64,000 nucleotides of DNA, taken from positions 124,001 to 188,000 of the forward strand of contig NZ_OY781470.1 in the NCBI RefSeq assembly GCF_963676935.1, in the 5' to 3' direction. This document shows, piece after piece, positions 18,201 through 26,700 of this stretch. Below the pieces are notes generated by a model that was given only the letters and a program-made list of their open reading frames with translations, was not told the DNA's origin and did not search any database. The DNA comes from Halarcobacter sp. GTDB lineage: Bacteria; Campylobacterota; Campylobacteria; Campylobacterales; Arcobacteraceae. Positions within the stretch are counted from its first letter, which is position 1; every line of letters starts with the position of its first letter. The position numbers and the translations under genes are program-made.

Positions 18201-18749
18201 AGTGAAGAGTACGCTTTTCATTCTTTAGAAGAGGCTAAAGATGTACCACCTTTAGAAAAAGCTATAAAAGTGTTTGAATTTCCTAGACAAAAAAGAAAAC
18301 CGCACAGATGTATTGCTGATTTTTTTGCAAATGATAGACTTGATGTAGTTGCTTTTTCACTTGCAAGTGCTGGACTTAAACTATCTCCTTATGAAGCAGA
18401 ACTTTATAAAGAAAGTAAGTTCTCAGAATATTATCAAGTTCATGGTTTAGGTGTGGAATTAGCTGAAGCTTTAGCAGAAGTTATTCACAAACAAGTAAGA
18501 CTTGATTTAGATATTGTTCCAAAAGAGGGACATACATTATATGATGTACAGATGAAACAATATGTAGGTTGTAGATATTCTCCTGGATACGCTGCTTGTC
18601 CTGAGTTAGAATTGAGTCGTGATATTTTTGATTTATTAAAACCAGAAGAGTTTGGAATAACCTTAAGTGAAACTTTTCAAATAGATCCTGAGCAATCAAC
18701 TTGCGCTATTATAGTACCACATCATAAAGCAAATTATTACAATATATAG
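15279..18749 (+). CDS. metH: cobalamin-dependent methionine synthase
   Basis: A 1156-aa four-module enzyme that methylates homocysteine using 5-methyl-THF and B12. The homocysteine module (about 1-325) has the zinc ligands in FNCGTGP and GGCCGTTPEH. The pterin module (about 330-600) has LIGERSNATGSKAF. The B12 module (about 640-870) has D725-H727-G730 in GDVHDVGKN. The reactivation module (about 900-1156) has the SAM-binding block RYSPGYAACPE. The ATG at 15279 is 16 bases after the nearest AGGA, which is long. An in-frame ATA at 15267 lies at normal spacing, so the true start is uncertain by four codons. The upstream gap is too short for a cobalamin riboswitch. Confidence 0.98.
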   Translation: MIEKIKKIIEKKVLIIDGAMGTQLQLAEIKQEEWQYEGNDLEGCNELLNLTAPHILETIHDNYAKAGANLLTANTFGSMPWVLDEYGIPETSYELSRLGAQIAKKSCEKYSTEDNPKFVFGSIGPGTKLPSLGHITYDEMFEGYKIMAKGLVDGGTDIFLLETCQDPLQIKAALHALKEVAPEIPIMVSVTIEMSGTMLIGTDAMTIAAIMEPFNILSLGFNCGTGPKQVHKHVKALSEVCRFPISVHANAGLPQNRGGQTYYPMGPEEFTKLQKEFLDINGVSFLGGCCGTTPEHIEALASGVKGIVPKKPCGFLKASLASLFNVVPLKQDPAPLLIGERSNATGSKAFRELLKANDYEGTLSVGQQQVRAGAHVVDVSVGFAGRDEREDMDKVVSLYSQKVSLPLMPDSTQIPALEAALKQIGGRPIINSVNLEDGEEKFDEICKLAKKFGAALVCLVIDEIGMAKTKERKLEIAERIYDLCINRHGFKGDDLVFDMLTFTIGSGDEEYRTAGIETLEAIREFQIRHPEVGTTLGLSNISFGLSINARVYLNSIYLDHCVKAGLTSAIVNVKHILPLNKISEEDKKACDDLIFNNQENGDPLFKFIEHFANVGDVQEQSDEEYQKLEPIDKVKKLLLDGDKDRMLPLVEELRHNVNPEIIVNEWLIDGMKVIGELFGSGQMQLPFVLQSAETMKATVDALNPYLPKEEKATETVLVLGTVKGDVHDVGKNLVDIILSNNGFKVINIGIKADLNDFIIAVKEHKAQAIGMSGLLVKSTAVMKENLENLQKEGIDIPVLLGGAALTKGFVNDYCRPIYDGPIFYCRDAFDGVVSMQRIEGGEVDNTALAADLIDEDAIAKQEEEEIIVNEEDVELPEQTEFTFPPLWGRVTQNSSMIDKELSFKWINHRVLFRQRWGYKRGKQDSKEFLKHEKEVVEPLYEKLKEEFIEKELFDPIAIYAYFPCISKENKLYIFSEEYAFHSLEEAKDVPPLEKAIKVFEFPRQKRKPHRCIADFFANDRLDVVAFSLASAGLKLSPYEAELYKESKFSEYYQVHGLGVELAEALAEVIHKQVRLDLDIVPKEGHTLYDVQMKQYVGCRYSPGYAACPELELSRDIFDLLKPEEFGITLSETFQIDPEQSTCAIIVPHHKANYYNI

Positions 18750-18773
18750 AAAGTGTCATTTATGACATTTTCT
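18750..18773 (+). terminator. hairpin after metH
   Basis: GAAAGTGTCAT (18750-18760) pairs with ATGACATTTTC (18763-18773) with one G-U pair, starting right at the metH stop. The T-tract after the stem is only moderate. Confidence 0.55.
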
Positions 18774-18836
18774 ACTTTCAATTAATTTTACTAATAATTT
18801 TGATAAAATGTTCTTTATTAAAAAATAGGAATTAGC

Positions 18837-19334
18837 ATGACAAAAGAAAAAAGTTTTAAAGAGAAAATTTTAGATTATATTTATATTTTATCAAAACAAC
18901 CAATTCTTTTAAGAGATTTATTAGAAGCAAATAGACAATACAATGAAGGTATGCATGTAGATCCTGCAAAATTAGGGTTTAGGCTTAAATTAGGCCGAGC
19001 ATATTTAGTGTATATTCTTATTGTTTTAGCAATATTAGTCCCGTTATCAGCTATATTACATAAACCTTTAGCAAATATTGATCCTCATATATCTATTTTA
19101 GGTGCAATGATTATAACAGCAATTATTTTTATGGGCTTTAACTTTTTTCGAGCAAAAATGAGAGATGAGATTACATATAAACAGATAAAAAAATCTTGGA
19201 TTCTTCGATTCCCATATTTCTCTTATGATGAATATAATAAAAAAATTGAAGAGATATATTTAGAAGCGATTAAAGATGAAGTTGCAAAAAGAGATTTAGA
19301 AAAATATATTTTGGATAAATTAGTAAACGAATAA
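18837..19334 (+). CDS. uncharacterised 165-aa membrane protein
   Basis: Not recognised as a named family. It has a cytoplasmic N-terminal part of about 55 residues (ILLRDLLEANRQYNEGMHVD). Two membrane segments follow, at about residues 58-78 (YLVYILIVLAILVPLSAIL) and 86-105 (ISILGAMIITAIIFMGFNFF), and then a charged C-terminal tail of about 60 residues. A TAGGAATT site precedes the ATG. It stands alone after metH. Function unknown. Confidence 0.75.
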   Translation: MTKEKSFKEKILDYIYILSKQPILLRDLLEANRQYNEGMHVDPAKLGFRLKLGRAYLVYILIVLAILVPLSAILHKPLANIDPHISILGAMIITAIIFMGFNFFRAKMRDEITYKQIKKSWILRFPYFSYDEYNKKIEEIYLEAIKDEVAKRDLEKYILDKLVNE

Positions 19335-19363
19335 AATCCAAAGGTTTTCTTTTTTACAATGTA

Positions 19364-19390
19364 AGTTATAAAAGTGTACAATTTATAACT
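19364..19390. promoter_or_regulatory. inverted repeat upstream of the ligase-GGT pair
   Basis: The arms AGTTATAAA (19364-19372) and TTTATAACT (19382-19390) are perfectly complementary around a 9-base centre that holds the small palindrome TGTACA. It ends 21 bases before the ligase start, a position fitting an operator. The cognate regulator is unknown. Confidence 0.4.
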
Positions 19391-19411
19391 ATAGATAAAA
19401 ATGGATAAGCC

Positions 19412-20488
19412 ATGGAATTTAAGAGATTTAAATCTGGCAATAACTTCAGTATTGGAGTAGAGTTAGAGCTACGAGTTTTAGATAAAACAAACCTACTTCC
19501 TATAAATGAATATGAATATATAATTTCAAATATTGATAAAAAATTTAAAAACAATATAACAAAAGAGTTTTTAGATTCTATGCTTGAGATAAATACTCCT
19601 GTTTTTTATGATGAAAAACAATTAATCCTTTACTTAAAAGAGATAATTTCCAATATAAATGGAATCTTAAAAAATAAAAACCTACTCTTACAAACAAATG
19701 GTACCTATGCACAAAAATGTACTAACATAAATATAAGTGATAACAAAAGATATAAAGAGATATATGATGAGCATAAAGCTTTATTAAAAAATTTTTCAAT
19801 TTGTGGAACTCACGTACATATAGGCTTTAAAGACTTTGAAAAAGCTTTGAAAGCTTATAACTATTCAATCTATTATCTCCCTTTATTTGTAGCTTTAAGT
19901 GCTTCCTCAATATATTATGATGGGGAAGATACTGGTATCCATTCTTTTAGAACAAAAATCTTTGAGAGGTTACCTAAAGCATCAATACCAGAATATTTTG
20001 ATACCTTTGAACAGATGCAAAATCTATATAATCTTTTAGAAGATTCAGAAGTTATTAACTCTACAAAAGATGTATGGTGGGATGTTAGAATTCAACCAGA
20101 ATTAAAAACTTTAGAGTTTAGAGTTTGTGATGCATCAAACGATTTTGATAGGTTGGAGTTAATCATTACTTTATTTAAATTAATATGTAAATTATCACAA
20201 AATGAAGAGCTTATAAAAATGCCTATGCAAATCTTAAAACAGAACCTATGGAGTGCTACTAGATATTCAATGGATGGTAAGATGATTACTAAAAATGGAG
20301 TTGTAAAGATTCGTAAGATGTTAAAAGATATTATAAAAAAAGGTTTGGAAATATCTTTTTATGACAAACAAAGTTATGACAAAGCGATAAAAATAGTTGA
20401 AGATAAAAGTATCTCTCAACAAATGATTGAATTATATAAAGAAACAAAAGACTTAAAAAAAATAGAAGAGTTAGGGGTGTTTAAATGA
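19412..20488 (+). CDS. YbdK-type carboxylate-amine ligase (glutamate-cysteine ligase 2 family)
   Basis: A 358-aa protein of the GCS2/YbdK family, ATP-dependent enzymes that join the gamma-carboxyl of glutamate to an amine. Visible motifs are SIGVELELRVLD near residue 12 (metal/ATP-binding Glu), CGTHVHIGF in the middle, and DVRIQPELKTLEFRVCDAS towards the C-terminus. The preferred amine is unknown; members make gamma-Glu-Cys weakly. The last codons overlap the next gene (ATGA), a GGT-family protein, so the two products probably act on the same gamma-glutamyl compound. Confidence 0.85.
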   Translation: MEFKRFKSGNNFSIGVELELRVLDKTNLLPINEYEYIISNIDKKFKNNITKEFLDSMLEINTPVFYDEKQLILYLKEIISNINGILKNKNLLLQTNGTYAQKCTNINISDNKRYKEIYDEHKALLKNFSICGTHVHIGFKDFEKALKAYNYSIYYLPLFVALSASSIYYDGEDTGIHSFRTKIFERLPKASIPEYFDTFEQMQNLYNLLEDSEVINSTKDVWWDVRIQPELKTLEFRVCDASNDFDRLELIITLFKLICKLSQNEELIKMPMQILKQNLWSATRYSMDGKMITKNGVVKIRKMLKDIIKKGLEISFYDKQSYDKAIKIVEDKSISQQMIELYKETKDLKKIEELGVFK

Positions 20489-22002
20489 AAGGGGTAGTTG
20501 CAGCTGGAGATAAAAACTCTGCACAAGCAGGAGCTGATATTTTAAAGGAGGGTGGAAATGCATATGATGCTGCATTAGCAGTTATGTTAGCTGCACCAAT
20601 ATGTGAACCCCTTTTTACATCTCTTGGAGGTGGAGGGTTCCTTTTAGGATTAGAAAAAGGTAAAAAAGCAGAGCTTTTTGATTTCTTTGTTGAGGTACCT
20701 AAAAAAAGAATAGATGAGCCAGAGTTTTATCCAATATATGTAGATTTTGGTTCAGCTGTTCAAGAGTTTCATATAGGCTCGGGTTCAGTTGCCATTCCTG
20801 GACTTGTAGAAGGGATATATCAAGTTCATAAAGAAAAAGGAACTTTGCCTTTATCTAAGATAATAGAACCAGCAGTTAGATATGCAAGAAAAGGGATATA
20901 TCTTTCTAAAATGCAAGCAAGTTTTGTAAAGCTTTTAGAACCAATTTTTACATCAACAAAATCTTCTATGAATGTATATGGAAAAGATGAAAAAAATCTA
21001 ATAGATGATAAGCATCTGTTTAAAAATCCAAATTATGCTGATTTTCTTGAAGCTTTTGCAAAAGAGGGCAGTAGACTTTTTTATGAAGGTGAAGTTGCAA
21101 ATGAGATAGAAAAGATATCAAAAGAGAATGATGGCTTGATTTTAAAAGAGGATTTAAAAAACTATAAATGTATTAAAAGGGAACCCATAGATTTTAGATA
21201 TAAAGATTATGAAATAATAACTAATCCACCTCCAAGTGGAGGAGGAATCTTAATAGCTTTTACAATGAAGCTTTTAGAAGAGTATGATTTAAAAGATTTT
21301 AGAAGTTATGAGTATGTAAAAGGGCTTATTGAAGCTTTTAGTACAACTAGTGATTTTAGAACAGAAAAGGTTGATGAGTTTTTACACGATGAAAACTTGA
21401 AAAATATATTATCAAATGAGAGACTTATTAAAAATTATTGTACAACCATGAGCAGTAGGTTGAATCTTTGGGGAAATACAACCCACCTTTCTGTAATAGA
21501 TGAACTAGGTAATGCAGTATCAGTCACCACAACAAATGGGGAAGGTTCAGGGCATGTAATACCAAGTTCTGGAATAATGTTAAATAATATGATGGGGGAA
21601 GAAGACTTAAACCCACATGGTTGGTTTGCTTGGGATGAGGGGATTAGGCTTCCATCAATGATGGCTCCAACGGCAGTTTTAAAAGATGGAATACCTAAAT
21701 TGATTTTGGGAAGTGCTGGAAGTAATAGGATTCGTTCAGCAATTGTTTCTACTATGATAAATAATTTGGAGTATGGTAAAAACTTACATGAAAGTATTAA
21801 CTCTCCTAGAATTCATTATGAGAAAGGTACAGTTTGTATGGAGCCTAGTTGTGATGAAAAAATAAGAAAAGAGTTAGAAAAACATTATAAGCTACAATAT
21901 TTTGATGATTTGAACCTATTTTTTGGTGGTGTTCAAGCTGTAAATGATGATTTAGAGGGGGGATGTGACTTAAGAAGGGGTGCGGCAGTTATAAAGGTTT
22001 GA
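20485..22002 (+). CDS. cytoplasmic GGT-family Ntn hydrolase, atypical gamma-glutamyltransferase
   Basis: A 505-aa gamma-glutamyltranspeptidase homologue without a signal peptide, so it should act in the cytoplasm, unlike classic periplasmic GGT. The autocleavage site and nucleophile are Thr332 in NTTHLSVIDELGNAVS. The glycine-rich loops SLGGGGFL, PPPSGGG and LILGSAGSNRI are kept. At the site where E. coli Arg114 binds the gamma-glutamyl carboxylate (DFRE..P), this protein has Phe68 in FDFFVEVP, so substrate recognition must differ. It overlaps the ligase stop by four bases and its 3' end overlaps a convergent gene by 33 bases. The exact substrate is unknown. Confidence 0.85.
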   Translation: MKGVVAAGDKNSAQAGADILKEGGNAYDAALAVMLAAPICEPLFTSLGGGGFLLGLEKGKKAELFDFFVEVPKKRIDEPEFYPIYVDFGSAVQEFHIGSGSVAIPGLVEGIYQVHKEKGTLPLSKIIEPAVRYARKGIYLSKMQASFVKLLEPIFTSTKSSMNVYGKDEKNLIDDKHLFKNPNYADFLEAFAKEGSRLFYEGEVANEIEKISKENDGLILKEDLKNYKCIKREPIDFRYKDYEIITNPPPSGGGILIAFTMKLLEEYDLKDFRSYEYVKGLIEAFSTTSDFRTEKVDEFLHDENLKNILSNERLIKNYCTTMSSRLNLWGNTTHLSVIDELGNAVSVTTTNGEGSGHVIPSSGIMLNNMMGEEDLNPHGWFAWDEGIRLPSMMAPTAVLKDGIPKLILGSAGSNRIRSAIVSTMINNLEYGKNLHESINSPRIHYEKGTVCMEPSCDEKIRKELEKHYKLQYFDDLNLFFGGVQAVNDDLEGGCDLRRGAAVIKV

Positions 22003-22806
22003 TTTTAAATCTATACCTAAATGGATTTTTGAGAATTTAATAACTGCTTTTACAAAAGTTTTTGCGCATTTTTTTCTATTTTTTTTAGAATCTCGACAGT
22101 TTTTATATGGAAATTCCACTTGAATACCATTTATAACTCCCCCATCCAAAGAGCCATATTTAAAAGTATTAAAAGCTCCCTCAAAATAGTTTTCATCTTT
22201 TGTATATGGTATATGTTTTGAAGGGATTGATTTAAATCCTTTTTTTGACATTAATGAACCTAAAGAGTTTTTCCCTTTTACTTGTTTAATAAAAGATTTT
22301 GATGAAAAGTTTGACAAGGTTTTTATACTTGAACTATTTTTGTATTTTTTTAGTCTTTTTTTCTTTAGTTTTAAAATATCATTATTAAGTAAGTATCCAA
22401 ACTCAATAAACCCATGGGAGTGGGATTGTCCATGTATATCAAAATATAAACCTTTTTTAAACTCTTTTCTTACTTGTACCCTTGCTTTTTTTATTAGTGA
22501 ATGAAATTGATTATATGCAATACTAGCTTTTTCATCAAAAAAGGCATCTGTTATATTACGATTAATATCTACTTTTTCTCTAGAGATTGTAGCTATAACA
22601 CAATAAGGAGTTTTATTTACTTGCTTTTGAAACTGTTTTATAATCTCTTCTGTTAGTTCAAAGGTAAAATCATCTTTTTCAAATATACCTTTTTTTCTAG
22701 TTTTTATATCAGTGGGTTTTTCATCTCCACCATGGGGAGCACTTAGTATAATTGGAAGGTTACCCTCATAATATTTTACATAGTTTTTTGTGGAGTTATT
22801 AGTCAT
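21970..22806 (-). CDS. N-formylglutamate amidohydrolase-like protein
   Basis: A 278-aa protein of the HutG2/N-formylglutamate amidohydrolase family, zinc hydrolases that act on N-acyl glutamate-like bonds. Key stretches are LPIILSAPHGGDEKP at the N-terminus, ISREKVDINRNI and the zinc-binding YFDIHGQSHSHGFIEFG in the middle, with VQEF-like VEFPYKNCRD later. The substrate is not known. Its start lies inside the 3' end of mnmC (8-base overlap) and its own 3' end overlaps the convergent GGT gene, so it may belong to the same gamma-glutamyl theme. Confidence 0.8.
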   Translation of the reverse strand: MTNNSTKNYVKYYEGNLPIILSAPHGGDEKPTDIKTRKKGIFEKDDFTFELTEEIIKQFQKQVNKTPYCVIATISREKVDINRNITDAFFDEKASIAYNQFHSLIKKARVQVRKEFKKGLYFDIHGQSHSHGFIEFGYLLNNDILKLKKKRLKKYKNSSSIKTLSNFSSKSFIKQVKGKNSLGSLMSKKGFKSIPSKHIPYTKDENYFEGAFNTFKYGSLDGGVINGIQVEFPYKNCRDSKKNRKKCAKTFVKAVIKFSKIHLGIDLKSNLYNCRTPS

Positions 22807-23530
22807 ATATAGCTTTTGCTTCTTTATTTCTTTGTTGTTTTAGTTCCATATCAATATATTTTGCATCAAACTCTTTTTTTGCTTTTAGGGCTATTGTTTG
22901 TTTTTTCTTTCCAATTGGATTTATCTCATAGATCTCAAACCCAGCTTTATATAAAGAGAGTCTTACCTTTGTGGCAACGGAATAGGTGGTTAGGATACAA
23001 TCTTTATTTGTGGCTTTATATATATCTTTAAAATATTCTACACTCCAAAGTTCACTGTTTACTTCACTTGAAAAAGCATCTTGATAAACTATATCAATAC
23101 CATCTAATTTTTTTATATATTCCCTTGCATCACCTATAAAAAGTTCAATTTTTATATGTTCATCTTCATATTTTTTATCTTTAAGAAGTTTATTTATAAT
23201 ATCTTTTATCCCATCAAACTCTTTTGGATACTCAAAATCTTTTAATGACTCAATAAGTTCTAAATCAAGTTCAGGACTAAAGATATTTAGCTTTTTATCC
23301 AATTTTTCTTTTTTTAGATAATAGATTGTGGTAAAGGTGTTATATCCTATTCCAAAACAGATATCTAAAATATTTAATTGATCTTTTTTATGATAGGAAA
23401 AAGCAGGGATAATATGTTTTACCAAAGATTCATTTATAGCACCTGTTTTTATATCATGAAAGTGTTGATTGTATTTACTTGAATAAAGTGTTTTTGTACC
23501 ATCAGATGTGGTTATAAAATTATCTTTTAT
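22799..23530 (-). CDS. mnmC: MnmC-like tRNA U34 methyltransferase with apparent ATA start
   Basis: A SAM methyltransferase resembling the MnmC methyl-transfer domain, which finishes mnm5s2U34 in tRNA. The first conventional start is TTG at 23425, but the conserved N-terminus lies upstream of it in the same frame: TSDGTKTLYSSKYNQHFHD then GAINESLVKHIIPAF. SAM motif ILDICFGIGYNTF and the IVYQDAFSSEVNSELWS block follow. In the open stretch above 23425 there is no ATG, GTG or TTG before an in-frame TAA. The only site with a ribosome binding site (AAAAAAGGA, 5-base gap) is ATA at 23530, giving 243 aa. The FAD domain of E. coli MnmC is absent, as in other short forms. Confidence 0.8.
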   Translation of the reverse strand: MKDNFITTSDGTKTLYSSKYNQHFHDIKTGAINESLVKHIIPAFSYHKKDQLNILDICFGIGYNTFTTIYYLKKEKLDKKLNIFSPELDLELIESLKDFEYPKEFDGIKDIINKLLKDKKYEDEHIKIELFIGDAREYIKKLDGIDIVYQDAFSSEVNSELWSVEYFKDIYKATNKDCILTTYSVATKVRLSLYKAGFEIYEINPIGKKKQTIALKAKKEFDAKYIDMELKQQRNKEAKAIYD

Positions 23531-23697
23531 ATATATCCTTTTTTAAATTTTATTTTCACATATATTTGCTTTTAAATCTCTTTGTGTTTGATAAGCTATT
23601 TAATTCTTGTGAAATTGTTTTTACTGTTTATATTTCATGATAAATTTAGGTCTTTATATGTTATTATTAATTTTAATATATCTATTTCATATTTTAA
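23531..23697. other. divergent intergenic region between mnmC and the CheB-CheR gene
   Basis: AT-rich, about 165 bases, between two divergent genes. No clear promoter, palindrome, RNA or small gene is seen. Confidence 0.5.
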
Positions 23698-23724
23698 ATG
23701 ATAGATTTTGGGGATATATACAAA

Positions 23725-26700
23725 ATGAATGATAATGAAATTTTAACTATAGTTGGCATTGGAGCAAGTGCTGGTGGTTTGGATCCATTACAATCTTTTA
23801 TAAAAAAGATAAAACCATCTGAAAATATAACATATGTAATAACACAACATTTAGATAAACATCAACCTACAAAACTATTAGAGATACTTTCAAGAAGCTC
23901 AACTATACCTATATCAATGGCTATGGATGATGAGATAATAGAAGCTAATAGAATATATATCTGTCCCCCTAAATACAACTTAACAATAGAAAACAATCGT
24001 TTTAAACTAATCACACCTTCCTCTAAAGATTATTCTGTTCCTTCAATTAATAAATTTTTTACTTCTTTAGCTAAACAAAAAGAAGATAAAGCTATTGGTA
24101 TTATATTATCAGGAGCTGGAAATGATGGTTCAGAGGGTATAAAAGATATAAAACTTGCAGGTGGAATCACAATAGCACAAGAAGAAACAACAGCAAAACA
24201 TCCTGAGATGCCTAGCGCTGCAATTAAAACAAAACATGTAGATTTGATTTTATCCCCTGAAAATATGGCGGTTGAACTTCAAACAATATTAAAATATCCA
24301 CTTATATTATACAAAGAGGATTATGGTAAACAGTTAGATAAAATTTTTGATATTTTACTTGATAAAACTAATACAGATTTTAGTGATTATAAAATAAGTA
24401 CAATTCAAAGAAGAATAAAAAGAAGAATGGTTGTTACTAAAAAGAAATCCTTAGATGATTATATTGATTATTTAAAAATTTCAGAAAAAGAGGTTAAGCT
24501 ATTACAAAAAGAGTTATTAGTAATTGTTACCTCATTTTTTAGGGATGAAGAAGCTTTTATTCAATTAGAAAAGAGTATTGAAAAGCTAGTTCAAAATAAA
24601 AATAAATATGAACCAATTAGAGTTTGGATTACAGGTTGTGCAACTGGAGAAGAGGCTTACTCTGTAGCTATTATTTTATATGAAGCACTAAAAAGAAACA
24701 ATCTTTCTAACAAAATTCAAATTTTTGCTACTGATATATCATCTGAAGCAATTAAAGTAGCAAGGGATGGAAGCTATGATATAAATAGTGTTAAAAATAT
24801 CAAACAAAATTTACTAAAAGAGTATTTTATAAAAAAAGATGACACTTATAAAATCTCAAAAGATATTAGAGATATTATTATATTTTCAAAACATGATATG
24901 ATTAAAGATCCTCCCTTTTTAAATATGGATCTAATTACATGTAGAAATCTATTAATCTATTTTAACTCAGAATTACAAAAAAGAATTTTCTCAATTTTCT
25001 TTAATGCATTAAACACAGAAGGTATCCTTTTCTTAGGCAAAAGTGAGAATACTACTAATATTACCAATCTTTTTGTTTCAATTGATAATAAATGGAAAAT
25101 CTTTAAAAAAGATAAATCCTCTACGCCACCCACTTTAGACAATATGACCTATTATCCCAAAAGGTATGTATCAGGTTTATCTACTGTTAAAAAAAGATTT
25201 ATTAAAAAAAAGGATTTTAACACTCATCTGCATAACTCTTTAGCTCAAACAATTTTAGATAAATATTTTGATACTTATATCATCATAAATAGGGAAAATA
25301 ATATAATCTATACAAAAGGGGAACTTAGTGATTATATTAAGTTTCCAAAAGGTGGATTTACTCAAGAATTATTTTCATTTTTAAAAGATTCAATAAGAGT
25401 TGATATTAGAACAGCCATTTTAAAAGCAAGACGAGAACAAGAGATTGTTAGTTTTGGTATAAAACTTGATGGCTTAAATCTAAGAATTGATATTATCCCA
25501 ATAAGAGAAAATGAGATAGCTACAGAGGGAATTTGTATTGTATTTAAACAAAATAAAGATGAAATAGTTATTGAAAACAATAAAGAATTAGTAGATAAAT
25601 ATAATAGATTAAATATACAAGAATTAGAACAAGAATTAATAGAAACAAAAGAGAGACTACAAACCACTATTGAAGAGTTAGAAACCTCTAATGAAGAGCT
25701 TCAAAGTACTAACGAGGAGTTTCAATCTAGTAATGAAGAGCTTCAAAGTACAAATGAGGAATTAGAAACCTCTAATGAAGAGCTTCAAAGTACAAATGAA
25801 GAGCTTACAACTGTTAACCAAGAATTAGAAAGAAAATCAAAAGAATTAAGGATTTCTAATAAAGATTTAGAAAACACTTTTGATAGTATAAGTTATGGAG
25901 TAATGATTTTAGATACTGATTTAAAAATCAGAAAATACACCTCATTTATGGAAACTATCTCTACTATTAGTTCAAAAAATATATGTAATGAATTAAGTAG
26001 CATCCCTATGCCTATTGAAAGTAAATTTTTAAATAAAAAAATTAAAGAAGTTATGAAAAGTGGAGAAGAGACTAAATTTGAAAAAAAATTCAAAAATATG
26101 GATTTATTAATAACGATAAAACCTTATTTAGGTGAAAAAAATGAGATTAGAGGTTCAATACTCTCTTTTCATGATATAACAAAAATTAAAGAAAATGAAG
26201 AGGAGTTAAAAAGAGCAAAATATGAATTAGAACATATTAATGATAACCTTGAGCATATAATTGATGAAAAAACATTAGAGATTAAGGTTATAAATAGAAA
26301 TCTAGAAGAAAAAAACAAAACTTTAACTAATGCTCTTAAACTTTTTGAAAATACATTTGAACAAGCTGCTGTAGGTATTGCACATGTTTCTTTAAATGGA
26401 GATTGGTTAAAAGTAAATCAAAAACTTTGTGATATTTTATCTTACACAAAAGAAGAATTATTAGATTTGACTTTTCAAGACATAACCTATCCAGATGATT
26501 TAGATAGAGATTTAGAATATGTTAATCAATTGCTTACAGGAGAGATAGAAAATTATTCTTTGAATAAAAGATATTATAAAAAAGATAAATCAATTGTATG
26601 GATCAACTTAACTGCTTCATTAGTGCGGAAAACTAATAAGGAACCAGACTTTTTTATTGCAGTTATAGAAGATATATCCTTGCAAAAAGAGTATCAAGAA

